Shown here piece after piece: positions 1-5,550 of a stretch of DNA of 5,550 nt. The DNA comes from Lachnospiraceae bacterium (GTDB lineage: Bacteria > Bacillota_A > Clostridia > Lachnospirales > Lachnospiraceae), in assembly GCA_017652545.1 (NCBI GenBank), contig JAGCAV010000292.1, positions 1-5,550 of the forward strand, in the 5' to 3' direction. Both the position numbers and the translations under genes were made by a program. The notes under the pieces are model-generated. The model saw only the letters and a list, made by a program, of their open reading frames with translations, ran no database searches and was not told the origin of the DNA. Every line of letters begins with the position of its first letter. The first letter of the stretch is position 1.

Positions 1-1218
1 AGTTCCACAAAGATGTATAAGGATTTCACCTTTACGGATCTGAACGGCCAGACATACACCATGGACAGCCTTCCGGCTGGTCCCATCGTTGTCATCTACG
101 GCAGGTCGGGGTGCAGCAATACAAAAGCAACCATCGCTCAGGCGCGTTCCTGCCAGAATTCGGGCCTTTGCTCGAAGGTGTTTGTGCTGGGCGTCGATTC
201 ATATGACAGCGGGCTTTCGGCCCTTGCCAGGCAGTATCCGGCCATGTCCTTTGTGAAAGCATCTTCATCGAACAACTTTGCCATGTGGTCTTTGCTGAAT
301 GCTGCCGGCTACAGGAGCAGCAGCATGACTCTGCCGGGCACATTCATTCTGGATCAGCATCACAATATTGCGTATTACGGAACCGGAAATCAGTCATCCT
401 CCCTGTCCTCCACGCTGCGCAGCGCGGCTTACACATCGCCGATCCCGGTGACTTCAAGCCGGATTTCCGTTACATTGCCCTATACGGAGACGGTCGCAAC
501 CGGGGAAGCTGTCAAACCCGAACCGGAGGTAAGCTATACCGGAACAGGATCCAAACTGAAGAAGGGAAGGGACTACGAAGTTACATATAAGAATAACAGG
601 AAAATCGGTACAGCGACCGTGACGGTCAAAGGTATCAATGGTTTCTCTGACAGTGTGAACACGCAGTTTAAGATCTATGCGAACGGCGTCAAAAAGGGGA
701 AAAAGTTCAGGATCGACAATGTCTCCTACAAGGTGACCAAAGGAGGCAAGTCAGGAAAGGTTGAGGTTGCCTGTACAGGCGCATCGCTTGCCAGACTGAA
801 CGGGAGCGTGTACCTGCAGGAAACGGTTACGTACAAGGGAAACATCTGCAAAATCACTTCTGTCACGGCAGGGGCATTCAAGAATAAAAAAGCCCTGAGG
901 ATCTTCTATGCCGGGCCGGCCGTCACGACGATCGGGGATAACGCGTTCAGCGGCTGCAGCGAACTGATGACTGCATCTGTCGGCATGAAATGCAAAAAGA
1001 TCGGGAAGAAGGCATTTTACAAATGTTCTTCGCTGGGCAGGCTGTATCTGCCGACGAGGAAACTGAAATCTTCCGTGGTCGGCGCAAAAGCTTTCAGCGG
1101 GGTCAGAAGCGATATCCGTGTGTTTGCCTTCTCCAACGCATATATTGAGAAATATAAGAAATGGCTGGGTAAAAAAGGCATACCGGCGGCAGCTGTCTAT
1201 TCGCTGATGGCGGGATAA
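1..1218 (+). CDS. Redoxin (TlpA-like) / Ig-like / BspA-type LRR surface protein, 5' partial
   Basis: The reading frame is open to base 1 (codons for S-S-T-K precede the first ATG at 13), and no Shine-Dalgarno lies before that ATG, so the true start and any signal peptide are probably upstream of the window. Counting from Met at 13, residues 1-140 look like a thioredoxin-fold redoxin: a strand with IVVIYGRSGCSNT (25-37), a second strand FVLGVD, and the cis-proline segment TLPGTFILD (106-114) followed by a glycine-rich strand. The active-site position reads C34-S-N-T, so the second Cys of CxxC is replaced by Thr; C47 and C53 are other possible partners. Residues about 150-222 resemble a bacterial Ig-like beta domain (LKKGRDYEVTYKNN, then GTATVTVKG). 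Residues about 270-375 carry BspA/LRR_5 units (ITSVTAGAFKN, TTIGDNAFSGCSEL, KKIGKKAFYKCSSL). This architecture is typical of secreted or wall-associated proteins of gut Bacillota. The substrate is unknown. The domain classes are fairly sure; the function is not. Confidence 0.8.
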   Translation, partial: SSTKMYKDFTFTDLNGQTYTMDSLPAGPIVVIYGRSGCSNTKATIAQARSCQNSGLCSKVFVLGVDSYDSGLSALARQYPAMSFVKASSSNNFAMWSLLNAAGYRSSSMTLPGTFILDQHHNIAYYGTGNQSSSLSSTLRSAAYTSPIPVTSSRISVTLPYTETVATGEAVKPEPEVSYTGTGSKLKKGRDYEVTYKNNRKIGTATVTVKGINGFSDSVNTQFKIYANGVKKGKKFRIDNVSYKVTKGGKSGKVEVACTGASLARLNGSVYLQETVTYKGNICKITSVTAGAFKNKKALRIFYAGPAVTTIGDNAFSGCSELMTASVGMKCKKIGKKAFYKCSSLGRLYLPTRKLKSSVVGAKAFSGVRSDIRVFAFSNAYIEKYKKWLGKKGIPAAAVYSLMAG

Positions 1219-1283
1219 CAGCCGGCAGAAGATACATAACATGATTTTTCACTGTAACTGAACCTGACTGTCATTTTAGAAAC

Positions 1284-1287
1284 GGAG
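1284..1287 (+). promoter_or_regulatory. Ribosome binding site of the exported PLP enzyme
   Basis: GGAG lies six bases before the ATG at 1294, in an A-rich context (ACGGAGAAAAAAATG). This well-placed Shine-Dalgarno supports the start that includes the export signal. It argues against the internal Met72, which would give a cytoplasmic enzyme. Confidence 0.8.
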
Positions 1288-1293
1288 AAAAAA

Positions 1294-1383
1294 ATGAAAA
1301 GAAGACTCTCAAATCAACTGACTGCGATCCTGGCTTCACTCGCAGTGCTGTCAGTGATCCCGCAATGCTGTGTACTGACTGCT
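1294..1383 (+). other. Probable Sec-type signal peptide of the PLP enzyme
   Basis: Residues 1-30 show a basic n-region (MKRR), a hydrophobic core (about residues 9-23, LTAILASLAVLSVIP) and a small-residue end (VLTAAEEP). Cleavage is plausible after Ala30 or Ala31 and before a Glu-rich linker. Arg3-Arg4 is not followed by the hydrophobic residues of a good Tat motif, and C25/C26 do not sit in a convincing lipobox, so Sec/signal peptidase I is favoured. Cleavage versus retention as a membrane anchor cannot be decided by eye. Confidence 0.7.
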
Positions 1384-2757
1384 GCGGAAGAGCCTGTGAC
1401 GGAAGGCGCTGAGGCGGTATCAGAAGCGGAACCGACGTATACGATCGACAATATCCGCGATTTTGTTGTCGGCCTTGATGAACCGGTCGAGCTGGCTGAC
1501 GGGACCATGAGGCCTGCGATCAATTTTGATAATGCCGCTACGACGCCGGCCCTTCAGCCTGTCCTGGATAAGGTTACCCGCGAACTGCAGCAGTATGGTT
1601 CCATCGGGAGGGGGTTCTCCCAGAAATCGGATCATTCAACCACGCTCTACCATCAGACCAGGTATAAGATACTCGATTTTCTTGGGGCAGAACCGGGAAA
1701 ATACACCTGTTTTTATGTCAACAATACGACAGACGGCCTGAACAAGCTTGCTTCCGCCCTGATCGAAAGCAAAGATGACCTTGTCCTGACAACGCGCATC
1801 GAACATCATGCAAATGATCTTTCCTGGCGTGAACGCTGCCGTGTGATCTATGCGGAAGTGGATGATCTGGGCCGGATCAGGTATGACGAGATTGAACGGC
1901 TGCTTAAGGAAAACGATGTGAAATATGTCTCCGTGACGGCTGCCTCCAATGTAACGGGATATGTGACGGATGTGCACCGCGTCGCCAGACTGGCCCATCA
2001 ATACGGAGCAAAGATCATTGTGGACGGCGCCCAGATCGTTGCGCACAGACAGTTCTCCATGCAGGGTGAGACAGAAGAGGAGGACATCGACTTTTTCGTC
2101 TTTTCGGCGCACAAGATGTATTCTCCGTTCGGAGGCGGCGCCGTGGTCGGTCTGACAGAGGTCCTGGACGAGCATATGCCTGCATTCTATGGCGGCGGAA
2201 CGATCAAGATCGTCGGCGATACATGGCAGGATTACAAAGAAGCCCCTGAAAGATACGAAGCCGGTTCCCCTAATTATCCCGGGGTCGTCGGTCTGGGGAA
2301 AGCGATTGAGATCCTGCAGGAAGTCGGGTTTGACAGGATTGAGGAACACGAAAAGATCCTTAACCGGAGGCTGATCGACGGGCTTAAGCAGTTTGAGAAC
2401 ATCATTATCTACGGTGACACGGAAAACATAGATGACCGGGTCGGCGTTGTGACCTTTAATTTCAGCGATATCAACTCTTACATCCTGGCGACAAAGCTGA
2501 CACAGCTGGGCGGCGTGGCGACCAGGCGGGGTGCCTTCTGCGCCAACCCCTATGTGTGGCGCCTGATGGGAATATCCGATGAGCAGCTGAAACATTTCGA
2601 AGATTGCGGAGACATCAGCACGCCGGGCATGATCCGTGTCAGTTTCGGAATCTATAACACAGAAGAAGAGGTCGATGCTTTGCTTGAACTGATGCCTGAG
2701 GCGATGGAAGCAGCAAAAGACCTGAGAGGGTATGGGAATATTATTCCGGAATATTGA
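1294..2757 (+). CDS. Exported aminotransferase class V / cysteine desulfurase-like PLP enzyme
   Basis: This 487-residue fold-type I PLP enzyme belongs to the aminotransferase class V (SufS/NifS-like) family. Enzymes of this family cleave or rearrange amino acids; cysteine desulfurases turn cysteine into alanine plus an enzyme persulfide. Visible landmarks: FDNAATTP (78-85) at the start of the fold; NNTTDGLN (143-150), the phosphate-binding loop; EHHAND (170-175), whose His stacks on PLP; SNVTG (218-222); DGAQ (244-247), with the Asp that pairs with the pyridine nitrogen; FSAHKMYSP (270-278), with Lys274 as the Schiff-base lysine; RRGAFCANPY (411-420), with Cys416 where cysteine desulfurases carry the catalytic Cys; and RVSFGIYNTEEEVD (448-461), with Arg448 as the likely carboxylate-binding residue. 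Unusually, about 75 residues precede the fold: a basic, hydrophobic leader (1-30) and an acidic linker. The extra length over typical SufS (about 400) is mostly this leader. It lies 29 bases before the transporter gene. Desulfurase activity is plausible but unproven; an epimerase, lyase or other class V reaction is possible. Confidence 0.88.
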   Translation: MKRRLSNQLTAILASLAVLSVIPQCCVLTAAEEPVTEGAEAVSEAEPTYTIDNIRDFVVGLDEPVELADGTMRPAINFDNAATTPALQPVLDKVTRELQQYGSIGRGFSQKSDHSTTLYHQTRYKILDFLGAEPGKYTCFYVNNTTDGLNKLASALIESKDDLVLTTRIEHHANDLSWRERCRVIYAEVDDLGRIRYDEIERLLKENDVKYVSVTAASNVTGYVTDVHRVARLAHQYGAKIIVDGAQIVAHRQFSMQGETEEEDIDFFVFSAHKMYSPFGGGAVVGLTEVLDEHMPAFYGGGTIKIVGDTWQDYKEAPERYEAGSPNYPGVVGLGKAIEILQEVGFDRIEEHEKILNRRLIDGLKQFENIIIYGDTENIDDRVGVVTFNFSDINSYILATKLTQLGGVATRRGAFCANPYVWRLMGISDEQLKHFEDCGDISTPGMIRVSFGIYNTEEEVDALLELMPEAMEAAKDLRGYGNIIPEY

Positions 2758-2786
2758 TTTACCCCTGATTTGCGGAATAACAGAGT

Positions 2787-4085
2787 ATGGAATTTCTTGT
2801 TTTAGGCGCCTTCTGCGCAGGCCTGATCCTGTGCTTTGCTCTTGATCTTCCGATCCTGTGCGGACTTGTGTTCGGCTGGTTCCTCTTTGTATGGTATGGA
2901 AGACACAGAGGCTTTTCATGGCGTGAACTTATTCATATGTCGCTGAACGGGATCAGAACGGTTCAGAATATCCTGATCACGTTCTTTCTCATCGGCATCA
3001 TGACGGCACTGTGGAGGATGGCGGGAACGATCCCGTTCATCGTCTGTCATGCGACCAGACTGATCAGGCCGTTTGTCTTTCTGCTGATGACATTTCTGCT
3101 GAACAGCGGCCTTTCATTTCTGACCGGTACTTCCTTCGGCACGGCTGCAACGATGGGCGTGATCTGCGCGGCGATGGGAGTTTCCATGCATGTAAGTCCC
3201 ATCCTGACGGGAGGCGCGGTGCTGTCAGGCGCTTTTTTCGGGGACAGGTGCTCGCCGGTCTCCACGAGCGCGCTCCTGGTTGCGGCTGTGACAAAGACAG
3301 ATATCTATGACAATATCCGCCGTATGGTGAAAAGCGCCCTGGTCCCGTTTCTTCTGACCTGCCTGATCTACGGCGTCCTCGGTTTTATGCTTCCCGGGGA
3401 AGGCGAGATCATGGATCTGAATGCGCTGTATACACGCACCTTCCGCCTGAACTGGATCACAGTCATACCTGCATTGACCATTCTTGTTCTGGCTATTTGC
3501 CGTGTGAATGTGAAGATCGCCATGACCGCCAGCATCCTGACAGCCATCCCGATCTGCCTTTTCATCCAGGGTGTTCCCGGCATGGAGGTGCTTGCCGCCT
3601 GTGTGAACGGGTATCACCCGAAAGATGCGGAGCTGGCAGCCATGATGAGCGGCGGCGGGGTCATTTCCATGGTGAGGGTCGCATGCATCGTCTGCATCTC
3701 TTCCGCGTATTCCGATATCCTGAACAGGACCGGCCTGCTGGATGGAGCGAAGAAAGCCGTTGCCTCAGCGGCACACCGGACAACGTCGTTTGCCGCCGTT
3801 TTCCTGTGCTCAGTGATCTCCGGCATGATCGCCTGCAACCAGACACTGACCATTCTTCTGACCAGTCAGCTCTGCGGGGACTTATATGCGGACCGGGGAC
3901 AGCTCGCCGTTGATCTTGAGGATACGGCAGTTGTGATCGCGCCGCTGATACCGTGGTCGATTGCCGGTGCCGTCCCGCTTGCGGCGGTGGATGCGCCTTC
4001 AACGGCGATCCTGACATCCTTTTACCTGATCATCCTTCCTCTTTACAGGATGGCTGCTGCGGCAGCAGGAAAGGGAAGAAAATGA
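2787..4085 (+). CDS. NhaC-family Na+/H+ antiporter-like membrane transporter
   Basis: This is a 432-residue, very hydrophobic protein with roughly 11-13 membrane segments (for example about 2-20, 21-38, 58-79, 95-115, 184-203, 222-238, 243-262, 332-353, 380-400, 405-424). Family signatures are GTSFGTAATMG (114-124), GAFFGDRCSPVSTSALL (148-164), CNQTLTILLTSQ (350-361) and LEDTAVVIAPLIPWS (377-391), all typical of NhaC-type carriers. Known members exchange Na+ and H+, and MleN exchanges malate and lactate, so the substrate cannot be read from family membership. At 432 residues it is at the short end for the family. The ATG at 2787 is fixed by an in-frame TAA nine bases upstream (2778-2780). The ribosome binding site is weak (GCGGAATAACAGAGT), so translation may be coupled to the enzyme gene ending 29 bases before. 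Family is confident; the transported solute is unknown. Confidence 0.92.
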   Translation: MEFLVLGAFCAGLILCFALDLPILCGLVFGWFLFVWYGRHRGFSWRELIHMSLNGIRTVQNILITFFLIGIMTALWRMAGTIPFIVCHATRLIRPFVFLLMTFLLNSGLSFLTGTSFGTAATMGVICAAMGVSMHVSPILTGGAVLSGAFFGDRCSPVSTSALLVAAVTKTDIYDNIRRMVKSALVPFLLTCLIYGVLGFMLPGEGEIMDLNALYTRTFRLNWITVIPALTILVLAICRVNVKIAMTASILTAIPICLFIQGVPGMEVLAACVNGYHPKDAELAAMMSGGGVISMVRVACIVCISSAYSDILNRTGLLDGAKKAVASAAHRTTSFAAVFLCSVISGMIACNQTLTILLTSQLCGDLYADRGQLAVDLEDTAVVIAPLIPWSIAGAVPLAAVDAPSTAILTSFYLIILPLYRMAAAAAGKGRK

Positions 4086-4096
4086 GCCAAAAGCAA

Positions 4097-4117
4097 AATT
4101 CTGCCGTGAGCAGAATT
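4097..4117. other. Perfect 8-bp inverted repeat after the transporter gene
   Basis: AATTCTGC (4097-4104), loop CGTGA, GCAGAATT (4110-4117). It begins 11 bases after the transporter stop codon and could form a hairpin in its transcript. No T-run follows it, so it is not a standard intrinsic terminator by itself. It may protect the mRNA 3' end or assist termination. Confidence 0.45.
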
Positions 4118-4129
4118 CCTTCGTGACAT

Positions 4130-4169
4130 AAAAACAGGAGACAGGGTTTTCGTTCCCTGCCTCCTGTTT
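4130..4169 (-). terminator. Intrinsic terminator of the LysM gene, possibly bidirectional
   Basis: AAACAGGAG (4132-4140) pairs with CTCCTGTTT (4161-4169). After one A/C mismatch, CAGGG (4142-4146) pairs with CCCTG (4155-4159), leaving an 8-base loop. Read on the minus strand the stem ends in CTCCTGTTTTTATG, a good U-tract, and lies about 30 bases after the LysM stop. On the plus strand the stem is followed by the weaker CTGTTTCCTGTTTC, so it may also stop transcripts of the transporter gene. Confidence 0.75.
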
Positions 4170-4180
4170 CCTGTTTCGGG

Positions 4181-4209
4181 ACCGGCGTTTGCCTGCCGGT
4201 TTACTTTTT
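4181..4209 (+). terminator. Possible second plus-strand terminator hairpin overlapping the LysM stop
   Basis: ACCGGC (4181-4186) pairs with GCCGGT (4195-4200) around an 8-base loop. It is followed on the plus strand by TTACTTTTTG. The 6-bp stem is short but G+C-rich. The tail overlaps the last codons and stop of the convergent gene, whose Lys-rich C-terminus supplies the T-rich strand, so the T-run may be coincidental. Confidence 0.35.
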
Positions 4210-5550
4210 GTCCTTTTTGCCGGAAGCGTCCGGGAGCACCAGCGTCTCTCCGGGTTCGATCAGGCTCAGGTTTTCCTTGTCGTTGAGCTCCTGAAGAAGA
4301 GCCTTGTTCTCATAGTAGTCGATACCGAAGGACCTGCAGATATCAAGCAGGGTATCGCCTTTTTTGACGACATATTCCACGATGGGATCTGTCTCGGTCT
4401 CCGCGGCTTCTGACTCACGCCAGTCAACGATGGTGTCATGTATCGTGGTGAGTTTGTCAGCCAGGGCGCCGCTGTCTGAAGTATCACCCAGTGTCTCGGA
4501 TACATCATCGAGCTTGTCCGATACGGTCTCGGAAACAGTGTCCAGTTTATCGACGATCGTTTCGGAAACGGTGCCGAGCTGGCTGTCCAGATCATCGAGC
4601 TTTTCATAGAGGTCCTCGTCGATGGCAGCCTCACTGACGGCTTCGGAGATGGTGTCGAGCCTGCCGGTAAGGTCTTCGGAAACCGTGCCGATCTTGCCGG
4701 AAAGATCTTCGGAAACGGTATCGATCTTTCCTGTAAGTGTCTCGGAAACGGTGCCAAGCTGACTGCCCAGATCATCGAGCTTGCCGGAGAGCGTTTCGTC
4801 GGCCGCTGTCTCGCTGACGGCTTCGGAAATGGCCTCAAGTCTGCCGGAAAGGTCGTCGGAAACCGTACCGATCTTTCCGGAAAGGTCTTCGGACACAGTG
4901 CCGATCTTTCCGGAAATGTCTTCGGAAACGGTGCCGATCTGACCGCTGATCTCATCCAGTTTGTCGGAAACGGCCGTATCCGCGGCTGCCTCACTGATCG
5001 ACTCGGAGATCGTATCCAGCTTCCCACTCATCGTATCAGACACTGTGTCCAGTTTGCCGCTGATGGCCGCAAGGTCAGTCTGCAGCGCCGCAATGCTCTT
5101 GCTGATCTCATCAGAGACGGAGGTATCGGAGGCAGCTGCAAGAATGGCATCCAGCTTTCCGGCTGCCGACTGTGTCTGCTCCTGGATGGAGGAGATCTCC
5201 TGATCTTTCTGTGCCAATGACTCACTCAGGGTATCTACGCTGCTCTGCAGGGCTTCCTTTTCAGACTCGAGAGAGTCGATCCGTTCCTGCTGCTCACTGC
5301 TTTTCTGACTGAGCGAGTTTACCTGGTCCGCAAGGGTTTTTCCGGAAGCGTTCTGGCCCGCATTGCCTGTCTTGTTGCCCGGTGTCTCCTCGGAGACGGC
5401 TGCGGCTTTTGCGTTCTGGGCATCTTCGTTCTCTGTCAGATCTTCGGAGCCTTCCTCCGAAGAATCATCCCCGTTCCCGGCCGGCTTTGTTTCAGCCTTT
5501 GTCTCAGCGGAAGCATACGCGGTGTTTTCCACCTGCGCCTTTGCAGGATC
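4201..5550 (-). CDS. Coiled-coil repeat protein with C-terminal LysM domain, 5' partial
   Basis: The frame is open to the end of the window (codons for D-P-A-K-A-Q precede the GTG at 5532), and no ribosome binding site is visible, so the start and any signal or membrane segment lie outside. Numbering from that GTG, residues 1-65 are an acidic Ser/Glu/Ala/Asn-rich linker; 66-125 are a heptad-like coiled coil (LADQVNSLSQ, IDSLESEKEALQ); 125-360 are 11-residue repeats of the type GKIGTVSEDLS, grouped in 60-residue blocks. Residues 387-434 are a LysM domain (YVVKKGDTLLDICRSFGI, LIEPGETLVLP), which normally binds peptidoglycan N-acetylglucosamine. The tail is lysine-rich (SGKKDKK). There is no proline between residues 51 and 383 and almost no aromatic residue before 371, as expected of a long helical rod. 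A cell-envelope spacer or structural role is likely. If the missing N-terminus is instead a cytoplasmic anchor, the LysM may still lie outside. No enzymatic domain is visible here. Confidence 0.85.
   Translation of the reverse strand, partial: DPAKAQVENTAYASAETKAETKPAGNGDDSSEEGSEDLTENEDAQNAKAAAVSEETPGNKTGNAGQNASGKTLADQVNSLSQKSSEQQERIDSLESEKEALQSSVDTLSESLAQKDQEISSIQEQTQSAAGKLDAILAAASDTSVSDEISKSIAALQTDLAAISGKLDTVSDTMSGKLDTISESISEAAADTAVSDKLDEISGQIGTVSEDISGKIGTVSEDLSGKIGTVSDDLSGRLEAISEAVSETAADETLSGKLDDLGSQLGTVSETLTGKIDTVSEDLSGKIGTVSEDLTGRLDTISEAVSEAAIDEDLYEKLDDLDSQLGTVSETIVDKLDTVSETVSDKLDDVSETLGDTSDSGALADKLTTIHDTIVDWRESEAAETETDPIVEYVVKKGDTLLDICRSFGIDYYENKALLQELNDKENLSLIEPGETLVLPDASGKKDKK
4231..4374 (-). 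other. LysM domain coding segment
   Basis: Residues 387-434 match the LysM pattern: Y-x-V-K-K-G-D-T-L-x-x-I near the start, then a Leu-Asn segment (LLQELND), and L-I-x-P-G-E-x-L-x-L-P at the end. The spacing of about 48 residues is normal for one LysM unit. It contains the only Cys in the visible protein (DICRSF). A single LysM at the C-terminus implies modest wall affinity. Confidence 0.85.
4456..4962 (-). repeat. 60-residue (180-bp) super-repeats built from 11-residue (33-bp) units
   Basis: Residues 191-250 (bases 4783-4962) and 251-310 (4603-4782) are two adjacent 60-residue blocks. By manual alignment they share 42 of 60 residues without gaps. A third, shortened block follows (311-359, 4456-4602). 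Each full block is four 11-residue units plus a 16-residue connector (ISEAVSE-x-A-x-D-E). The hendecad period fits a slightly right-handed helical coiled coil. At DNA level, 33-base units built round TCTTCGGAAAC / GTGCCGATCTT recur, so copy-number change by slippage or recombination is possible. Confidence 0.85.

Noticed and set aside
13..15. ATG at 13 as the true start of the redoxin-LRR gene
   Set aside because: The frame stays open to base 1, no ribosome binding site is present, and a protein of this kind should have an export signal, which is missing here.
1246..1274. Candidate promoter before the PLP enzyme gene: TTTTCA, 17 bases, TGTCAT
   Set aside because: Each box matches the consensus at only four of six positions, and the implied transcript start (about 1281) would leave almost no leader before the GGAG at 1284. 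It is too weak to annotate.
1294..1383. Tat signal or lipoprotein signal on the PLP enzyme
   Set aside because: Arg3-Arg4 is followed by L-S-N rather than the x-hydrophobic-hydrophobic pattern, and the residues before C25 (V-I-P-Q) do not form a lipobox.
1636..2919. Long minus-strand open frame of 427 codons opposite the PLP enzyme and the start of the transporter
   Set aside because: It is antisense to a gene with clear family motifs. Its translation is rich in His, Arg, Gln and Ile with no recognisable domain, and it spans a gene boundary. It is best explained as a shadow of codon bias.
4364..4609. Plus-strand frame with Ser/Val-rich repeats opposite the LysM gene
   Set aside because: It is complementary-strand translation of the repeats, with no ribosome binding site and no independent support.
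4456..4962. The 33-base periodic repeats as a CRISPR array
   Set aside because: The repeats are contiguous, in frame and coding, without unique spacers between them, and they translate to a regular coiled-coil pattern.
4266..5027. Minus-strand 253-codon frame in the repeat region (Pro/Arg/Ser-rich)
   Set aside because: It is a shifted frame of the repeat gene. Its periodic R-S-x-F-P pattern simply mirrors the 33-base repeat.
5530..5532. GTG at 5532 as the true start of the LysM gene
   Set aside because: The frame continues to the window edge, and no Shine-Dalgarno or signal sequence is seen near the GTG.

Overview
The window most likely comes from a Bacillota (Firmicutes, Clostridia-like) chromosome of moderate G+C. 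This is inferred from protein types rather than a marker gene: a BspA-type leucine-rich-repeat surface protein, a LysM protein with a long coiled coil, a NhaC-family carrier, a GGAG ribosome binding site and intrinsic terminators. I cannot name the genus. There are four protein-coding genes, of which the first and last run off the window. I see no tRNA, rRNA, CRISPR array or insertion sequence.

Layout. Positions 1-1218 (+) hold the 3' part of a gene for an extracytoplasmic-type protein: a thioredoxin-like (TlpA/redoxin) domain, an Ig-like beta domain, then BspA/LRR_5 repeats. Positions 1294-2757 (+) encode an aminotransferase class V enzyme of the cysteine desulfurase (SufS/NifS-like) fold, with an apparent N-terminal export signal. 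Positions 2787-4085 (+) encode a polytopic NhaC-family transporter. These three genes are co-directional with gaps of 75 and 29 bases and no obvious terminator between them, so they may be one transcription unit.

Positions 4086-4200 separate this group from a convergent gene. They contain three inverted repeats. The middle one is a strong intrinsic terminator for the minus-strand gene and may work in both directions. Positions 4201-5550 (-) encode the C-terminal part of a protein with an acidic linker, a coiled coil, 11-residue repeats grouped into 60-residue super-repeats, and a C-terminal LysM domain.

The most notable feature is the plus-strand trio. A PLP enzyme with the complete set of cysteine-desulfurase-type residues (Lys274, His171/172, Asp244, Cys416, Arg448) appears to be exported. 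It sits between a secreted-type redoxin with a CxxT instead of a CxxC site and a Na+/H+-coupled carrier. A joint role in extracytoplasmic sulfur or amino-acid chemistry is an inference from gene order only.
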